The notes under the pieces: generated by a model
The model's database searches: none
Told to the model about the DNA's origin: nothing
Seen by the model: only the letters and a program-made list of their open reading frames with translations
In this document: piece by piece, positions 10,158 through 22,738 of the stretch
Layout of the letters: each line of letters starts with the position of its first letter
How positions within the stretch are numbered: position 1 is the stretch's first letter
Made by a program: the position numbers and the translations under genes
DNA from: Macrophomina tecta
Taxonomy: Eukaryota > Ascomycota > Dothideomycetes > Botryosphaeriales > Botryosphaeriaceae
DNA: 64,000 nt
NCBI GenBank assembly: GCA_024180945.1
Contig: JAKSGN010000003.1
Span: forward strand, 248,001 to 312,000
Reading direction: 5' to 3'

Positions 10158-12020
10158 CCGTGCAACGAATGTTCAACGCCAGAATTGATCCATGCGGACG
10201 TCGGGTTCGTAGAGAATGTGAAAACAATCAAGCCCTCAACACTTCCGCCACTCTTGCAAGACCTCTTAGAAGATGACATCCGAGCCCTCGAGAAGAGGAT
10301 GCTGCGCAAGGTGGACTGGAGGATGCTACCCTTGGTCATCCTGATGTACATTTTAGTGAGTGCATCGAAGAGCAAACAGCTACCGCTCGGCTGACAGCAA
10401 ACAGAATTACTTGGACCGTAATAATATCGCGGCAGCTCGTTTGGCCGGATTGGAAGAAGACCTGCGCCTGACTGGCTCACAGTATCAGGTCTGTGTCTGA
10501 GCGCTGGACTTTCAACTGCCGGCTGCTAACGTTTCCCACAGACTGCCGTGAGCATCCTCTTTGTCGGTTATGTGTTGATGCAGGGTCAGCTTCGGGCGCC
10601 GCGAAGCCAGAGATCATGTGCTGATGCCGCCAGTTCCCTCAAACCTCTTTCTTAAGTCAATCGGCAAACCAGCAATATACCTGCCCACCGCAATGGCGTT
10701 GTGGGGGGTCGTATCGGGCGCGACTGGAGCGGTACAGAATTTTGGCGGGCTGGTGGCCTGCCGCGTAATGGTTGGAATATTGGAGGCTGCATACTGGGTA
10801 AGATACCTTGTTATTATGAGAATTTGATCCACTAATGATTCTATAGCCTGGATGTATGTTCTATCTCTCGTGCTGGTATACGCAGAAAGAGCTGGGAGGC
10901 CGAACCGCTATTTTGTTCATGGGATGTCTGCTCTCGGGAGCATTCTCGGGCCTGATCGCCGCGGGTATTCTTGATGGAATGGAAGGCGTGGCAGGCCTTC
11001 CATCATGGTAAGATCCAGTACTTGGAAGCTCACTAGTGTCATGCTGAGAGTCTCAGGCGTTGGCTTTTCATCCTAGAGGGAATCGCCACCGTCGTCGTTG
11101 CTATGGTGGCCATATTCTGTATGTTTTTCTTCCCGTCTCTTCAGCATTCGGGCTGACTCCGTAGTGCTCCCAAACATGCCTACGACCACCAGCTGGCTGT
11201 CTGAACAGGAACGTCAACTTGCATTATGGCGGCTGGAGCAAGATATTGGTGGCAATGAGGACGAAGACTTGTCACTTCTCCGTGGCTTCCAGATGGCACT
11301 GAAAGATATCAAGGTCTACGTTGTTGCAGTAATCCTCTTCTGTATAGCCTCCTCAGCCTCGGTCCTCAACTTCTTCCCCACAGTGGTGGAAACTCTTGGC
11401 TACGGAAGCACGGAAACTCTGCTACTCACAGCCCCTCCATACGTAAGCGCCCGTCAATCCTGACCAAATACCGTTCTAATCGCCTTTTCAGATCCTTTGC
11501 ATGATCACAGCCTATCTAGTAGCCTGGAACTCGGACCGCACTGGAGACAGATACTTCCATGTTACGGCACCCCTATACATCGCCATGATAGCATTCATCC
11601 TAGCAGCCTCCACCACAGCTATCGTGCCGCGGTACATCTCCATGATGCTCATGATACCCGGTTTCTACTCCAGTTGGTCCATCGTGTTCGCCTGGACATC
11701 CAGCGCCATCCCCCGGCCGGCCAGCAAGCGAGCCGCGGCACTCGCCCTGGTCAACGCAACGGCCAACTGCGCCAACATTTTCGGAAGCTACATGTATCAG
11801 AAGGATCAGTCTCCGAGATATGGTGAGTCGCTCCGCCTCTTCGGGAGGCGTCTTGACAGAATGATGCTGAAACAGCGGTCAAGTTCTTGCCATGTCGGTA
11901 AATACCGGGACCGCTTTCATCTCCATCGTGGCCGCTACAGTGTTGCGCTTTATCTTGATGAAAGAGAACAGGACCAGAATAGGCGCTGAAATGGAGGATA
12001 GAGTGCGAATGGGATTGTAG
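10158..12020 (+). CDS. MFS anion/allantoate permease-like transporter (Dal5 family), start unresolved
   Basis: Exons (first one open at its 5' end): 10158-10355, 10405-10488, 10542-10584, 10634-10797, 10847-11007, 11057-11118, 11165-11442, 11492-11822 and 11884-12020; about 485 residues in one frame. The family takes up anions such as allantoate, vitamins or dipeptides across the plasma membrane. Motifs: KVDWRMLPLVILMY before helix 1, NYLDRNNIAAARLAGL, CRVMVGILEAAYWPGCMFYL in helices 4-5, WRWLFILEGIATVVV in helix 6. No ATG opens the first exon; either it follows an intron ending at 10157 or translation starts at the internal ATG 10299, which would cut off a conserved acidic lead. The last intron is ambiguous: acceptor CAG at 11875 leads to a stop within about ten codons, while AAG at 11883 keeps the frame to 12020. 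It may be a decaying gene. Confidence 0.75.
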
Positions 12021-13503
12021 AAGGAAATTTGCTCGTGCGAGAATGGTGCATATAGGGAAGTCTGTGTTAGAGACACCGCAGCAATAATCACAATGCTTGG
12101 AGAGCGGGCTTGTCAGATTTGGGAGTCATGGATATGGGCACCAGACCTTCATTCCTACGCACCGCATTCTGACTCGACGGGCTGTGAGCTGTTCACGTCG
12201 AAGTCATGATGCAACTGACGCATCATCGCATTCGGAACGGGCCGATGTTGAACCAGAACAAACGGGGGACCACTCTTGATATCGCCGATGCAGGAATCCA
12301 CCATTCGCACTAGTGCAGAGAGCCCTTTTCGAACCCTTCACTTGGCGCACTAACGGGTTTCCTAGAAAGGCTGGCGTTGGCGGCGCGGCAGTATCAGCCG
12401 GATGACGAGGCTCCCCCAACAAGCTGGAGCGGGCTGCGCCAGGGCATTGTGTCCGGGTTTATCCGCCGGTCAGCCTGCTAACTTAGCCGTCTGCCATTTC
12501 CCGGGGCAACTCTCCGCCCCTGGGATCTTTAGCGCCAAAATTCTTTTACAGTAAGGGATGACTGCGTCGCAAGGGTTGACAAAGGCTCTGAATCTACGGC
12601 GTCTCTTCACAGCCATTCCTCAGACACTTCGCCAAGTTGCGTTTCTCTCATTCAAATCGTTGACTTGCAACCAAAAAGAGTGGACACAGGTCACGGGGAC
12701 CAATACGATCAACGCCGCGCTATTGGAGCATTGCCGCTGATCTCTCATTTCAACTAACGGTGCCGCCAACGATTAGTGCGCCATCGAACGCTGTCCTGTC
12801 TCGAAGTAAGCAAAACTGAGCAAGCCACCTACCATCCTTCACTCAGGCTCACCCCGGTAGTTGAGGAAGGCTGGCGCGCGGACGTCTGATTGGGCAGCCA
12901 CTTTGACATTCCGACAAATCACAAGCGAGTGTGGAATAATGCAACCTGGCGTTTGCCGCGCACCGTCCTTTTTTTGCCCGACCAGAAAGCCAATGGTTTG
13001 GCCGTTGCCGTAAGCGAGGAAGATCAAGCGAACTCCAGGGAAAAAGTGCGAAAAAGACTGCCAGGGGCGGCGTTGTGGGAAATGTCACGAGATGTTGACA
13101 CCATCGTGCACCGCCCCGTAGTTCAGTGACTCTCCAGGGGGGCTCCAGCTAATGCAAGTGATATTTTTTGCGTGTAGCTGCAGGGCTAATGTTGTGCGCA
13201 TTTTTTTCCTTTCTTTTTTTTTTTTTTTTTTTTTAAGAAGAAAAAACAAAGTGTCACAGCAGCTTCAGGATTCCAAGATTAGAATGATTCTTTAGATTGC
13301 TACTTAAAAGCACGGCCGTTCCTTGCAACATGGCCATTTTATCATCTGCATCCCAGATTGCGCGAAGGGGGTATTCGTAGATATTAAAAGATAAAAGAAA
13401 AGAACTCCGCGGTTTGAACAGACGAATAGCGCCGAGAAACTGGTATATATCCAAATCGTTAAGGGTATCTGATGTAGTTGCTTTTCTGCGACAGCCTTGG
13501 TTG
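12021..13503. other. Intergenic, no gene recognised
   Basis: 1.5 kb between two gene 3' ends (the MFS gene on plus, the membrane protein on minus). A 21-base T run lies at 13214-13234. No family was recognised among the short ORFs on either strand. Confidence 0.5.
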
Positions 13504-14749
13504 TCACCTGCGCTCCTGCCACGAGAGGGGCACCTCGTCGTCCTGGTGGTGCGGGTGGCCAGGGTAGTCGACGTGGTCCTTGCTGCCCCGGCTGCTCGCA
13601 CGCTCCGATTGCGAGCCCTCGGGGGTCATTTCGTGCGAGTCCGAGACTTGCACGGTGACTTCGCGCTTCGTGTAGATGTGGTTCATGCTCTCCGGGGCCG
13701 GGTCGCTGCTGGTGTGCTTTTGCGCGGACACGGTTGAGGTGTGGTTGGGCTCGGGGAACATCTCGAGGGGCACGTCCTTGCCGGTGCCGGTGGCGCGCGG
13801 GTTGAAGGTGAAGCGACTGTGGCCGTGGCTGGTCGAGGTCGTTCCCATGCGCTCGTTGATGGATTCCTTGGAGATGCGAGTGATTAGATTGGTCATGGAC
13901 AGCTCGATCTTGAGCTTAACGGTGTACGCGACCGGGTGGAACTGCATGAAGACGACTCCGTTCTCCAAGAACATGGTGCCGATGATGAGCAGCTAGGGAG
14001 GCGGTCAGCAATCTCGACCGAAAAAGTCGTCAGTTGTACGTACATCCATGCCCACGGATATCAAAATAATCTGAGTGTTGAAGCGGGCAAGCGCATTGTA
14101 CTTCTGCAGGCCGTTCGCTACCAGCCGCTTCTTGACCTGCACGATGAAGTACCAGTTCAGGGCAGCATCGTTCAAGCCGATCAGGACCTTCGTGATCTTG
14201 TCCCACACATTGTTGACCCTGACAAATCTGCAGAACGTCAGTCCTGGAGTAGTCGAATGCTGGTGCAGAATGCTCACGTGTCGCCAGCACCCAGATGGGC
14301 TGGAAGCCAGATGCAGAAGACGGAGATGTTGATCAGGGAAATGAAGATGATGGTGCCCCATCTGATCCAGTGAATCAAACGCGTATCCATGGAGATGATA
14401 GCCACGCGGTTGATGATGATTTGAAGGATAAACTGGATTTCAAAGACCCATGCGAGCACTAGTCACGTTAGGATCACTGACAGGAAACCGGCACAGGCGG
14501 TGGCTTACAGATGAAGAAGAACGTAGGCAGTGTTGCAGGCAATACACCCTCCAGAAAGAGCCAGGCTAGGATTGCGATGGCGAGGTTTGCGGCCAGCTCA
14601 GCCCATACCATCCATACGAAGAGACTGCGCAAAGGATTCCGGTTCCGGCTGGTGATCTTGTAGGCGTCCCATGCTGTCAGGTAGCCAAACCCCAGGGCAA
14701 ACCCGAAGGCAATGGACGACACCTTTGTGTCGGTCGCCGAGGCCGACAT
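13504..14749 (-). CDS. Unclassified fungal seven-helix integral membrane protein
   Basis: Exons on minus: 14749-14509, 14458-14278, 14227-14044 and 13992-13504, giving 364 residues. Function unknown. Seven hydrophobic segments can be seen: residues near 12-33, 46-70, 80-102, 112-134, 150-172, 190-215 and a weaker one around VAYTVKLKIELSMTNLI. The layout resembles fungal rhodopsin-like membrane proteins, but no diagnostic motif was recognised. The C-terminal third, after about residue 240, is polar with many Ser, His and acidic residues, and is probably a cytoplasmic tail. Introns are 50-51 bp with good signals (GTAAGC, GTGAGC, GTACGT). The start is the first ATG, with MSASATDTKVSS before helix 1. 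A receptor or transporter role would be speculation. Confidence 0.8.
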
Positions 14750-17700
14750 GACAGCTCAGTCAGTGTGGTGGTGTGGCGCGGAACGGCAAGTGATGGGGCT
14801 GCGGTGCCCTGGGCCAGATGGGTGAGAGGATCCAACCAGACGCAAGGTGCAGTGCAAGAGCGGTCACTTAAGAGACGGAGATGGGATCACCGAGCTTGGA
14901 TCGAACACCGGAAATGGTCCGGTGGGAGGAACAGGTTGGACGGGGATAAAATGGCAAAGGCCTCTCGCGCGGAACGGGGTCCACAGTTTTTATGGGCCGG
15001 GGGGGCAGGCATGAAGAACATGCGTCCCTGCCAAGGGCTGGATGGCCAAGAGCGGAACTGCCATGTACCTGCAGAAAGGGCCATGCTGCCACCGAGCCAC
15101 CGCCTGCAGATGCCGATGAGATTGCGGCGAGAATATCGAAAGATGGGATGGGCCAGCCTGCAGAACCGGGAGGCAATAGCTGCATGAACAAGACTTTTAG
15201 CGAGGTGGAAATGCGGGGATGCGTGCGTTTCATCGCCGCCGGGTTCGCTGCATCAGCACGTGGAACGACGCGCCAGCTGCCGCCGTCGGTGAAGGCAATA
15301 TCACCAGATCGCTCCGGGCTGCTCCGTCGCTCGGCCTGGTTGCTGGGCAGGGCGAAGCGGCCGAGCCGCCAGGGGACAGGGCTTCATTGCCCCAGCTGGC
15401 AGGGCGGTGTTGAAGTTCCCCACGGCGCTGCTGGAGCTGCGACACGAGGTGGTGATGGTGTTACGTGAAAATGAGCGGATGAAGGCTGGATGTTTAAGCC
15501 CGATGGTGAAGTTGATCCGAAGCTAGCGGGTAAGGGGTCCGGGCAAAGCCTGGGCGGGCTGGAAGTGCCGGGATAGAGTGCGCGAAGTGCCCCCAGCGCA
15601 GGGCTTAACGGATGGCAGCAGTTGCTCCGCGGTCGCCACACATTCAGCCGGCCCGACACAAGATGACAGCGCCGAAGCACCTACGAGGCCCTCCTCCGAC
15701 GCGTTACTGCTTCCGGAGCTTGTTTGTGGCAACGCCCATGATCGACCGTGTTCAGCTGCTTGGCGAGGCATCTGGCGAGAGAAAGGGGCACCCGCTGGCA
15801 AGGAGAGCGTCGCTGCAAGACACCCGCCCAGTAGACGCATCGCAGGGGGCAAGACGAGACGGCGTGATGTGCACGCGCGTCGGCAGCCTTCCGGCGCTGG
15901 CTCTCTACGCGAACGCATCAGGTGCGCGAGGCGACGATTGCCGGGATACACCTGCTCAAAACATGGTGGTGCGCAGCTCCACCGGTCTCGCCCGAATGCT
16001 GTGTTGCGTCTTCGCAGCCCAGGGACCGGGCTGGCCTCTACTCATTCCCCAGCATCAAAGCGTCCGCTGCTGATTTTGTCCCCTGCTGCGTCGACCGTTA
16101 TATTGCTGTCCTAATTTCCGGCTCTTTCATTTTCACTCACCATATCAATTCCAAACCCCCTATTCCCACTGGTCATGACGAATTGAGTGATCGGCAGCTT
16201 CACTGAAGTTTCGTCCCGCTGACCGCTCCACCAGCATTGTCTCGGGATATGCTCCGCCCCATCCTCATCTTGTATCATTCGGTTAGTTCAGGGCGCAATG
16301 GAATCTGGTCAAGTGTCGGTTGCAGCGTCACTGAGAATCACTGATCAACCTCGACTGAGTGGCATGAGAGATCAACGTCAATACTATGCCATCCATTATC
16401 CACTAAACGTTGATCAAGCTGGATACGTATGCTGGTTGCTCACATCAAACAAGGCCAGGGCTAGAGCGACAAGCCAAGCCCCCTCGGAAAGCTGCGAGAC
16501 TGGCCGGATGCAATTCTTAAGCAACACAACGGCAGCCGAAACGCAGTATCGATGTGAAGTATCTACCTCAATACTTCCAGAAAAAGAAAAAATGGTTCTT
16601 ACCTTGAAGCCGTTCCCCTGACGCCTAGCAGCTTTTCAGTTCTCCGCAAGGTAGTCGATCTTATCAATTCTCCTGCCGAGCGAGAATACGACCCCACTTG
16701 TCGGAATGTTTACCCGCTTTTACCCAGGAACGCGGAAGCGTAAAACAAGGTTTGCATTACATTAAGACTCAAGTCGCATTAATATCAATTGTTTATATGC
16801 ATGGGGTCTGCTCTCACATGCTTGTCTCGTGCTTCACCGTCTTCCTGTGTACGGCAACGGCCATGACCAAGGCTGCTCGAGCTACGCCCAAGAAAAATTC
16901 ACCTCTCTTGCTCCAATTGCCTGCTTTGAAGGTCATCAGCTGCGCATATTGTTTCTGTGCAGCCTCCGTCCTGCCTCTGCGCCCATTTACCCCCAAGCAA
17001 TGCTCCGCGGAGATGTTTGACCGCAATGGCTCACTCCTTGACGTTTCACGAATTCTCCATGGCACACCAGCCGCTATCATCGCCAGTTGTGAGTTCAGAA
17101 AGATTTATTCTCCGGTCGCAACCCTCAATTCTTGATTCTCAAGTCTCAATCCTCATTTCTGTTCGCTGCCGTTCAACATTTCACGTGGTCTGTGCTGAGT
17201 GGAATAGACGGTGTTGTCTATGGATGAAACCTGCAGTGGCCACAATTCTGCCAGACACTTCCGCTCCTTTGAACTCATGACAATAGCAGTGCGAAAGCAG
17301 CGCAGCCACGACCGCAGTCGCAATTAGGTTGTTCTGATAAACGGGGACCTGACGATCAGCTCGTTCAACGAGTCAGTCCGCCGTCGTGCCACGCCACTCG
17401 TATTTTCTTGACTCGCATACCACCCCGACCCGCAACAAAAGCTCGCCGAAGTTCTCCCAATCAGGCTACAGGCTTTCCCTCTTGATGTCTCAAGTTGCGA
17501 CATGACCATCTTCCAACAGCGCGGGGGAAGACAAGAGATGCCAAGTTGCTGGGACTGGGAAATCCCCCACAGCCGGAGGCAGGACCGTTCAGCCTTTCCC
17601 GGTGGATCAAACAAATCCCCACAACTCGGCTTCCCTGACGCCATTGGAACTCCGGAACTCCTTTGGGCAATCGGCTGCTTGATCACGCCAAGGCGTCCCA

Positions 17701-18004
17701 GGCTCTAAGTTGTATGGGGCCTTTTGTGGTGAGAGTTTGAACCGCTGCCCCATTCAATTGGTCTTCTTTGGAAGCCGGCATCCCGAATGCTTTCGCGTCC
17801 ACATCCAACGGCAAAATCCATTCTGTACCCATGCAAGATGCTTTTGAGGCGCTTCAGACATCCTGTGCTACTGCGCTTATTCCAGCTTTCCCCCTCACCT
17901 ATTCCCAATTACCATCTTTGATGTCAGCTCATGAAGTCCGTACAAGCTCTCCGGATATCTTTTCCCCCATCCCGCACCCTACCCTGACCAGCTGTTCGCT
18001 CATG
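14750..18004. other. Long gene-free stretch
   Basis: 3.3 kb upstream of the membrane protein gene and downstream of the GPCR 3' end. From about 14950 to 16050 it is GC-rich, with long overlapping ORFs in several frames on both strands. Their compositions are unlike proteins (runs of Arg, Ala, Ser) and no family or convincing splice chain was recognised. From about 16080 to 17900 it is ordinary intergenic sequence. Confidence 0.4.
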
Positions 18005-20044
18005 TCATGTCTGCACCCCCTGCCGCCTCCGCAGCCGTTCACGGACAGATTGCCGGAGCTCTCGATAAATACTACGCACCTGCGGCCAGGACGTGGCGAC
18101 GTAGATGATCCAATGCAAAAAGCCCTGCAACGGCCCCACAGCCGCATGCATGACGGTAAACAGCGGGCTGGGCACGCCATGGACAAGGCTATAAATACGG
18201 TTCGCGCTCGCTGGGACCTGACGTACCATTATCCCTACCGTATCAGCACTGTTTCTGCAGCACCTCCACGCCATCACCTCCACGCCGCCACCATCACCAC
18301 CACCACCACCACCACCACCACCACTGGACCGGAGCACACAGAGGGGATACTTGGAGACGCTTACTCACCCAAATAATAATCAATCCCAAAAACATCAGAA
18401 ACGCCACTTTCGCATACGCCCACGCGGCATCTAACTTATGGCTCGCGCGCGGATCGCGCCGCCGCTTCCACCGCGCGTAGTCGCGCCCGAGCCACGCCTT
18501 CTGCCACCGCGTTGATTTCTTCTTCCTCGACGCGTCGCCGGCCGCCGTCGCGCTCACCGTGCACGTCGCCATCGTGTGGCGCGCGCTGCCTGCGTGCACG
18601 ACGAAGTCGTCCTTCGCTGGAGAGGGCGAAGCGTCGTCGGCGGCGTTGGCACAGGGCCAGGTGGCGGAGCCGCCGTGGACGTGGAGCGAGCCGAAGGATT
18701 GGAGCTGCGAGTGGCGGGGCTGCGCGAGCATGGAGCCGAAGGATTGGAGGGGCGAGCGAGCGGGGGGGTTGTTGCTGTTGCGCGAGGACGAGTAGTCTTC
18801 CAGACGGACTTGGACGCCCGGCGGGAGGCGGACCTTGGGGGGCAGTTTGAGGTGAGGCTTGCTGTCGGTGGCGTTGCGCTGGGGTCGGTGCTGCTGGTTC
18901 TGCTTGTGCTTCGGCTTTTCGTCATCGGGCTTTTCGCTGCTATACTGGTCGTGGGAGGGTGATCCTTCGGTTTGGTGGGAGTGATCTTGATCTGGTTCGT
19001 CCTCGAGGCGCTCTCGGCTTTCTGTGTGTTCAAAGTCCTCCCGTGTTACGGCCGAGGAGGAGTAGTCGGGTTCCGGGATGACCGAGCTGAGGTGGATGTC
19101 TGTTACTCGCACGATCTGGTTGGATGGGATGTACGGCCGCTCGTTGTCCTGACTTTCGAGCAGCGTCATCTGAGCATCCGGACCTTGGTGGAGCTTGGTG
19201 AGCTCATAGTGCTGCTGGACCATTCTGGAGCCTGTTACGACAAAGATGGCGGTGACAACAAGCACGATTACCCTCAGTGTCGTCAGTTCTGTTTGTTGCG
19301 CTGAGTATTGGAGAGAATCTACCAGGTAGGTCCGTAGCTAAAGGCCAGCCGCATCCACTCGTAGTCGCTACTTATCCAGCACCACATCTGACCGCGTCAC
19401 CGGTGGGCTTTCCAGGGAGATTGGCTTGAGAGGCTTACCACTGCTGGGCCAAATATGCCAGTTTGTTGGGGGCTGACGTCGAGCATGAGCATGACGAACG
19501 TATGGCCGAAGGGCCATCCGTAGTTGATGGCGATGTACCACGGCTCGAGCCGCCGCAGCTGAACGGTATCGAATTTTCTGTGTCCAGTTCAGTGAAATCG
19601 CAAGGCTATATTGCACGTGTTCTGCCGGACCGGAAATAGATGAGGTAGACATTGAGCGCCATCGAAAGCGTCCAGAATACGGCTGATGTTGTGAACCTGT
19701 AACAACCTGAGCAACTGCACCTAACAGCGCACCCGACAACTCACTACCCACATCTGTATACAGAAGCCTTGAAAACGGCAGAGGGACATTGTGTTGCCGG
19801 GAAAGGGTAGACCGGATGTGCAAATGAAAAGAGCGGTTGCTTGGAAGATGTTGCCCAAAGACGCGTAGAAGAGCAGCCGGTTCATAGGCTTCCGGAAGCG
19901 CGGGGAAAGAAGATATGTCAAAATGATGCTCGACGTCGTTAGGAGAGAGATTGAGGCGCTTGTCCGGGCAACGATGAGGTACTCATGCTTCTTCGCCTCC
20001 ATTCCCCTCATCACAGAGGAGAGCTTCGTGCCCGAGGCTGCCAT
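18005..20044 (-). CDS. cAMP-receptor-like G-protein-coupled receptor
   Basis: Exons on minus: 20044-19752, 19696-19631, 19577-19439, 19387-19323, 19272-18369 and 18217-18005, giving 559 residues. It is a seven-helix plasma-membrane receptor of the Dictyostelium cAR-like class found in fungi. Markers: LSPRFRKPMNRLLFYASLGN (helices 1-2), CRFQGFCIQMF leading into helix 3, the AVFWTLSMALNVYLIYFRKF segment, INYGWPFGHTF (helix 4), YGPTWVIVLVVTAIFVVTG (helix 5), then a loop of about 250 residues rich in Ser, Asp and His, and AFLMFLGLIIIWVPASANRI plus QGFLHWIIYVATSW as helices 6-7. Donors at 19751 (GTGGGT) and 19630 (GTCCGG) are weak but are the only ones that keep the frame. The last intron (18218-18368, 151 bp) holds a CCA/TGG repeat. 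The long third loop is usual for fungal members. The ligand is unknown. Confidence 0.85.
18289..18324. repeat. (CCA)n microsatellite in GPCR intron
   Basis: About 12 near-perfect CCA triplets on plus, read as TGG in the receptor's direction, inside its last intron. If the intron were kept, the frame would add nine Trp codons and then stop at 18294. Confidence 0.85.
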
Positions 20045-21531
20045 CCTGCAGAGGTACCGATGGTAGTGACATAGGAACGAAGGCGGGGCATCCGTTTGCG
20101 TAGTCCGACAGTTATCTGTAGGCAGTCGGGCCTATGCAAACTTTGTTCTGAGGGTTTTGGTTCGAAAATGCGCGGCATGGCCAATCGGATCAGAAGCAAC
20201 ATGTCCTTTGAAGCTTATATCAGTTTGATTGCAGAAGCCACGAGTAGGAGTTGTATTTACAGCGGGAAGCCAAGACATGCCCCGCCAGCCCAGCAATCTT
20301 GCCCAATGATCGATCTGCATAAGATCGAATATCTCCAGCCGATCTTGAAACTCGGTACAATCCCCGCAACTCTATTCGCGTGTTCGCATACATGACCGTC
20401 ATCAATCATTGCTGCTAACCTTAGCCGGCTTAGCTGCAGAGATAAAACGTCCCACCAAACATACGACTTTTGGCTTTCTGAGCGGATCTCACCTTTGATG
20501 GCTGCAGCGCGGTCCGACTGATATGAAGCTTACCCAGCGACCGAGAATGAGATACGATGCATCTGCACGGTCCGGCTGATCCACGTGTTGGGTGGGTGCT
20601 TGTCTCCCCATGCAGAACGTCGGAATGAATACCGGTGCGTTCGGAGAGAAGGCCACCAAACAGAACACGGACTTTCTCATGAAATGCGGATTTGTCGGAT
20701 GGCCAAAGTGCTCGCGGCAGCTTGGGTTCACAGCCTGGAAACGCTCAGTCGGATGCAGCGGCAACGGTGAAGTATATTACTGAACAGTCGGATGATGCGT
20801 GGGAGTGAGCAAAGCAGTGCAGAATGTCGATACCTTAGCAGGAAAATTTGTGCCGCCTCTACAGGTACATCCTCAGGATTTCTGCGGTGGATGGTTTGAC
20901 CGAGAGCATTGCCAGTGAATGGTCCTAACAGCGTTGAAACTCCATCTGACGCAGTGAATGTTGTCTAGCTTCTACCAACAGAATTAGCCTTTGTTCCAGA
21001 AGCGCGCAAGACTTTGGAAGAGGCCGCAATTGGACCAGAGTGCCAGGCAACTTCCCAGAAGTAAGCTTTCAACTCCAAAGTTTCTGCGGAAGGTGAGCCG
21101 GGCGCAATCGATGTTTCATACGTAATCAAGATCTATGATGTACCTGCAAGCTCGCCAGAGAGGGTGCACTCACCGGCAGGAATGCAAAGATTGGTTATGT
21201 GGACCAACGTTTACAGACATGCACCTTCCCTTGTTTCCTGCGCACACAAATCAGCATCGCAGCCCCGTGCTGAAACACCACTTCTTGACTCTGGTGATGT
21301 AGTATGCACTCAATACCCCACAATTTAGTGTGGGACAAACCCTCACGCTCGGTACAAAGCGCCCCGCCAAAAGAGAGCAAGATACTTAGCACGGCCTGGA
21401 ATTTGATGATCAAACCCATCATGACGTCTGGCGGGACGGAGCTGCTCTTCTTGACTCTGCATTTTCTACTGTGTACCTGGGCACTTAAATGCAGCGAGGG
21501 GAGAGTGTCCCTTTGCTCCGCTTTTCTCTAG
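20045..21531. other. Intergenic, no gene recognised
   Basis: 1.5 kb between the GPCR start (minus) and the aldo-keto reductase remnant (plus). It should hold the GPCR promoter. No conserved coding segment, long repeat or transposon end was recognised. Confidence 0.45.
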
Positions 21532-22723
21532 CATCTCCGAAACACTTCTACGGCTGGAATTCGCGTCTCACCACTCCAATTGGGCGCGATGTCCATTGGC
21601 GATGCTTGGGCGGGTGCGTGAGGCAGCATGGACAAGACCCAGCCATTCAAGCTTCTCGATGCGTACTTCGACGCGGGAGGGAATTTCATCGACGTAAGCC
21701 ACCTTTCACGCGCTGAGATCTGCTGCCAATTGGCTCATCATCCCATTTACAGACTGCCAACAACTATCATGAGTTCGTTCTTCCAATTACAAACCCCCCA
21801 TTGGATCCTGCCAACTGACCCCCAACAGCGAGCAATCCGAGCAGTGGATCGGAGAGTGGATGGAGAAGAGGGGCAACCGCGACCAGGTTGTCATAGCCCT
21901 CAAGTACGCCAGCGACTTCAGGAGCCACGCGCTCGGCAAGGGCAAGACGCCCACGCCTGCGGCAACCACAGGCGCAGCCTACATCTCAGCGTCCGTGAAT
22001 CTCTCAAGAAGCTGAAAACCGAACTGGATCGACATCCTCTGCCTGCACTGGTGGGACCACACGACGTCCATCGAGGAGGTCATGGACGGCCTGCACATCC
22101 TGGTCGAGCAGGGTAAGGTCCTCTACCTCGGCATCTCCGACACTCCGGCCTGGGTCGTTAGCGCCGCCAACATGTACGCCATGCTGCAGGGGAAGACGCA
22201 GTCCAGCATCTACCAGGGCCGGTGGAATGGCATGCTTCGGGACTTTGAGCGGGAAATCATCCCCATGGCTGGTCAGTTCGGCATGGCCTTGGCTCCATGG
22301 GATGTGCTTGGGGGGCGGCCATTTCCAGACGGAGGAGGCAATGGAGGAACGCAAGAAGAAGGGAGAGGGCATCCGCAGCATAATGAGCTCGGGCCAGAGT
22401 GAGGATGAGGTCAAAATGAGCGAGGCGTTGGCCACGGTGGCCGGAGAGCACAACATCAAGTCCGTCACAGCTATCGCTTTGGCATACGTATTGGCGAAGG
22501 TTTGTATCCAGGCGCCAAGGCTGCAGAAGTCCGCTAATGGTTTCAGGCTACCAATGTCTTCCCTAGCGTCGGCGGAAGGAAGGTAGAGCACCTCCAGGAC
22601 AATATCCAGGCCCTGAAGATCAAGCTCACTCAAGAGCAAATCGACTTCCTCGAAAGCGTCAAGCCGTTCGAGCCTGGGCTCCCAAGCAACTTCGTCGGAG
22701 AGGACCCACGCATCAGGGGCTAG
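21532..22723 (+). pseudogene. Decayed aryl-alcohol dehydrogenase-type aldo-keto reductase
   Basis: Homology runs from about 21532 to the TAG at 22721-22723. Recognisable blocks are STAGIRVSPLQLGAMSIGDAW, the catalytic-region GGNFIDTANNYHDEQSEQW (Asp and Tyr of the AKR site), [57 protein letters not shown] and the end GLPSNFVGEDPRIRG. Lesions: an in-frame TGA at 21619-21621; a missing base near 21950-21953; an extra base near 22015-22021; and an extra G in the run 22310-22315. Introns are still recognisable at 21694-21752, 21773-21828 and 22500-22546. The family makes NADPH-dependent aldehyde reductases, some in secondary-metabolite pathways, but nothing nearby points to a pathway. The 5' end was not found. 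Four lesions make simple sequencing error unlikely, though two are single-base changes near homopolymers. Confidence 0.85.
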
Positions 22724-22733
22724 GTGCCGCCTC

Positions 22734-22738
22734 TCATC
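22734..22738 (+). repeat. 5-bp target duplication, left of solo LTR
   Basis: TCATC, repeated at 23175-23179 directly after the LTR. Confidence 0.7.

Noticed and set aside
15219..16114. Several ORFs of 100-178 codons on both strands
   Set aside because: Skewed composition, no family motif, no conserved splice chain; treated as chance frames in GC-rich DNA.
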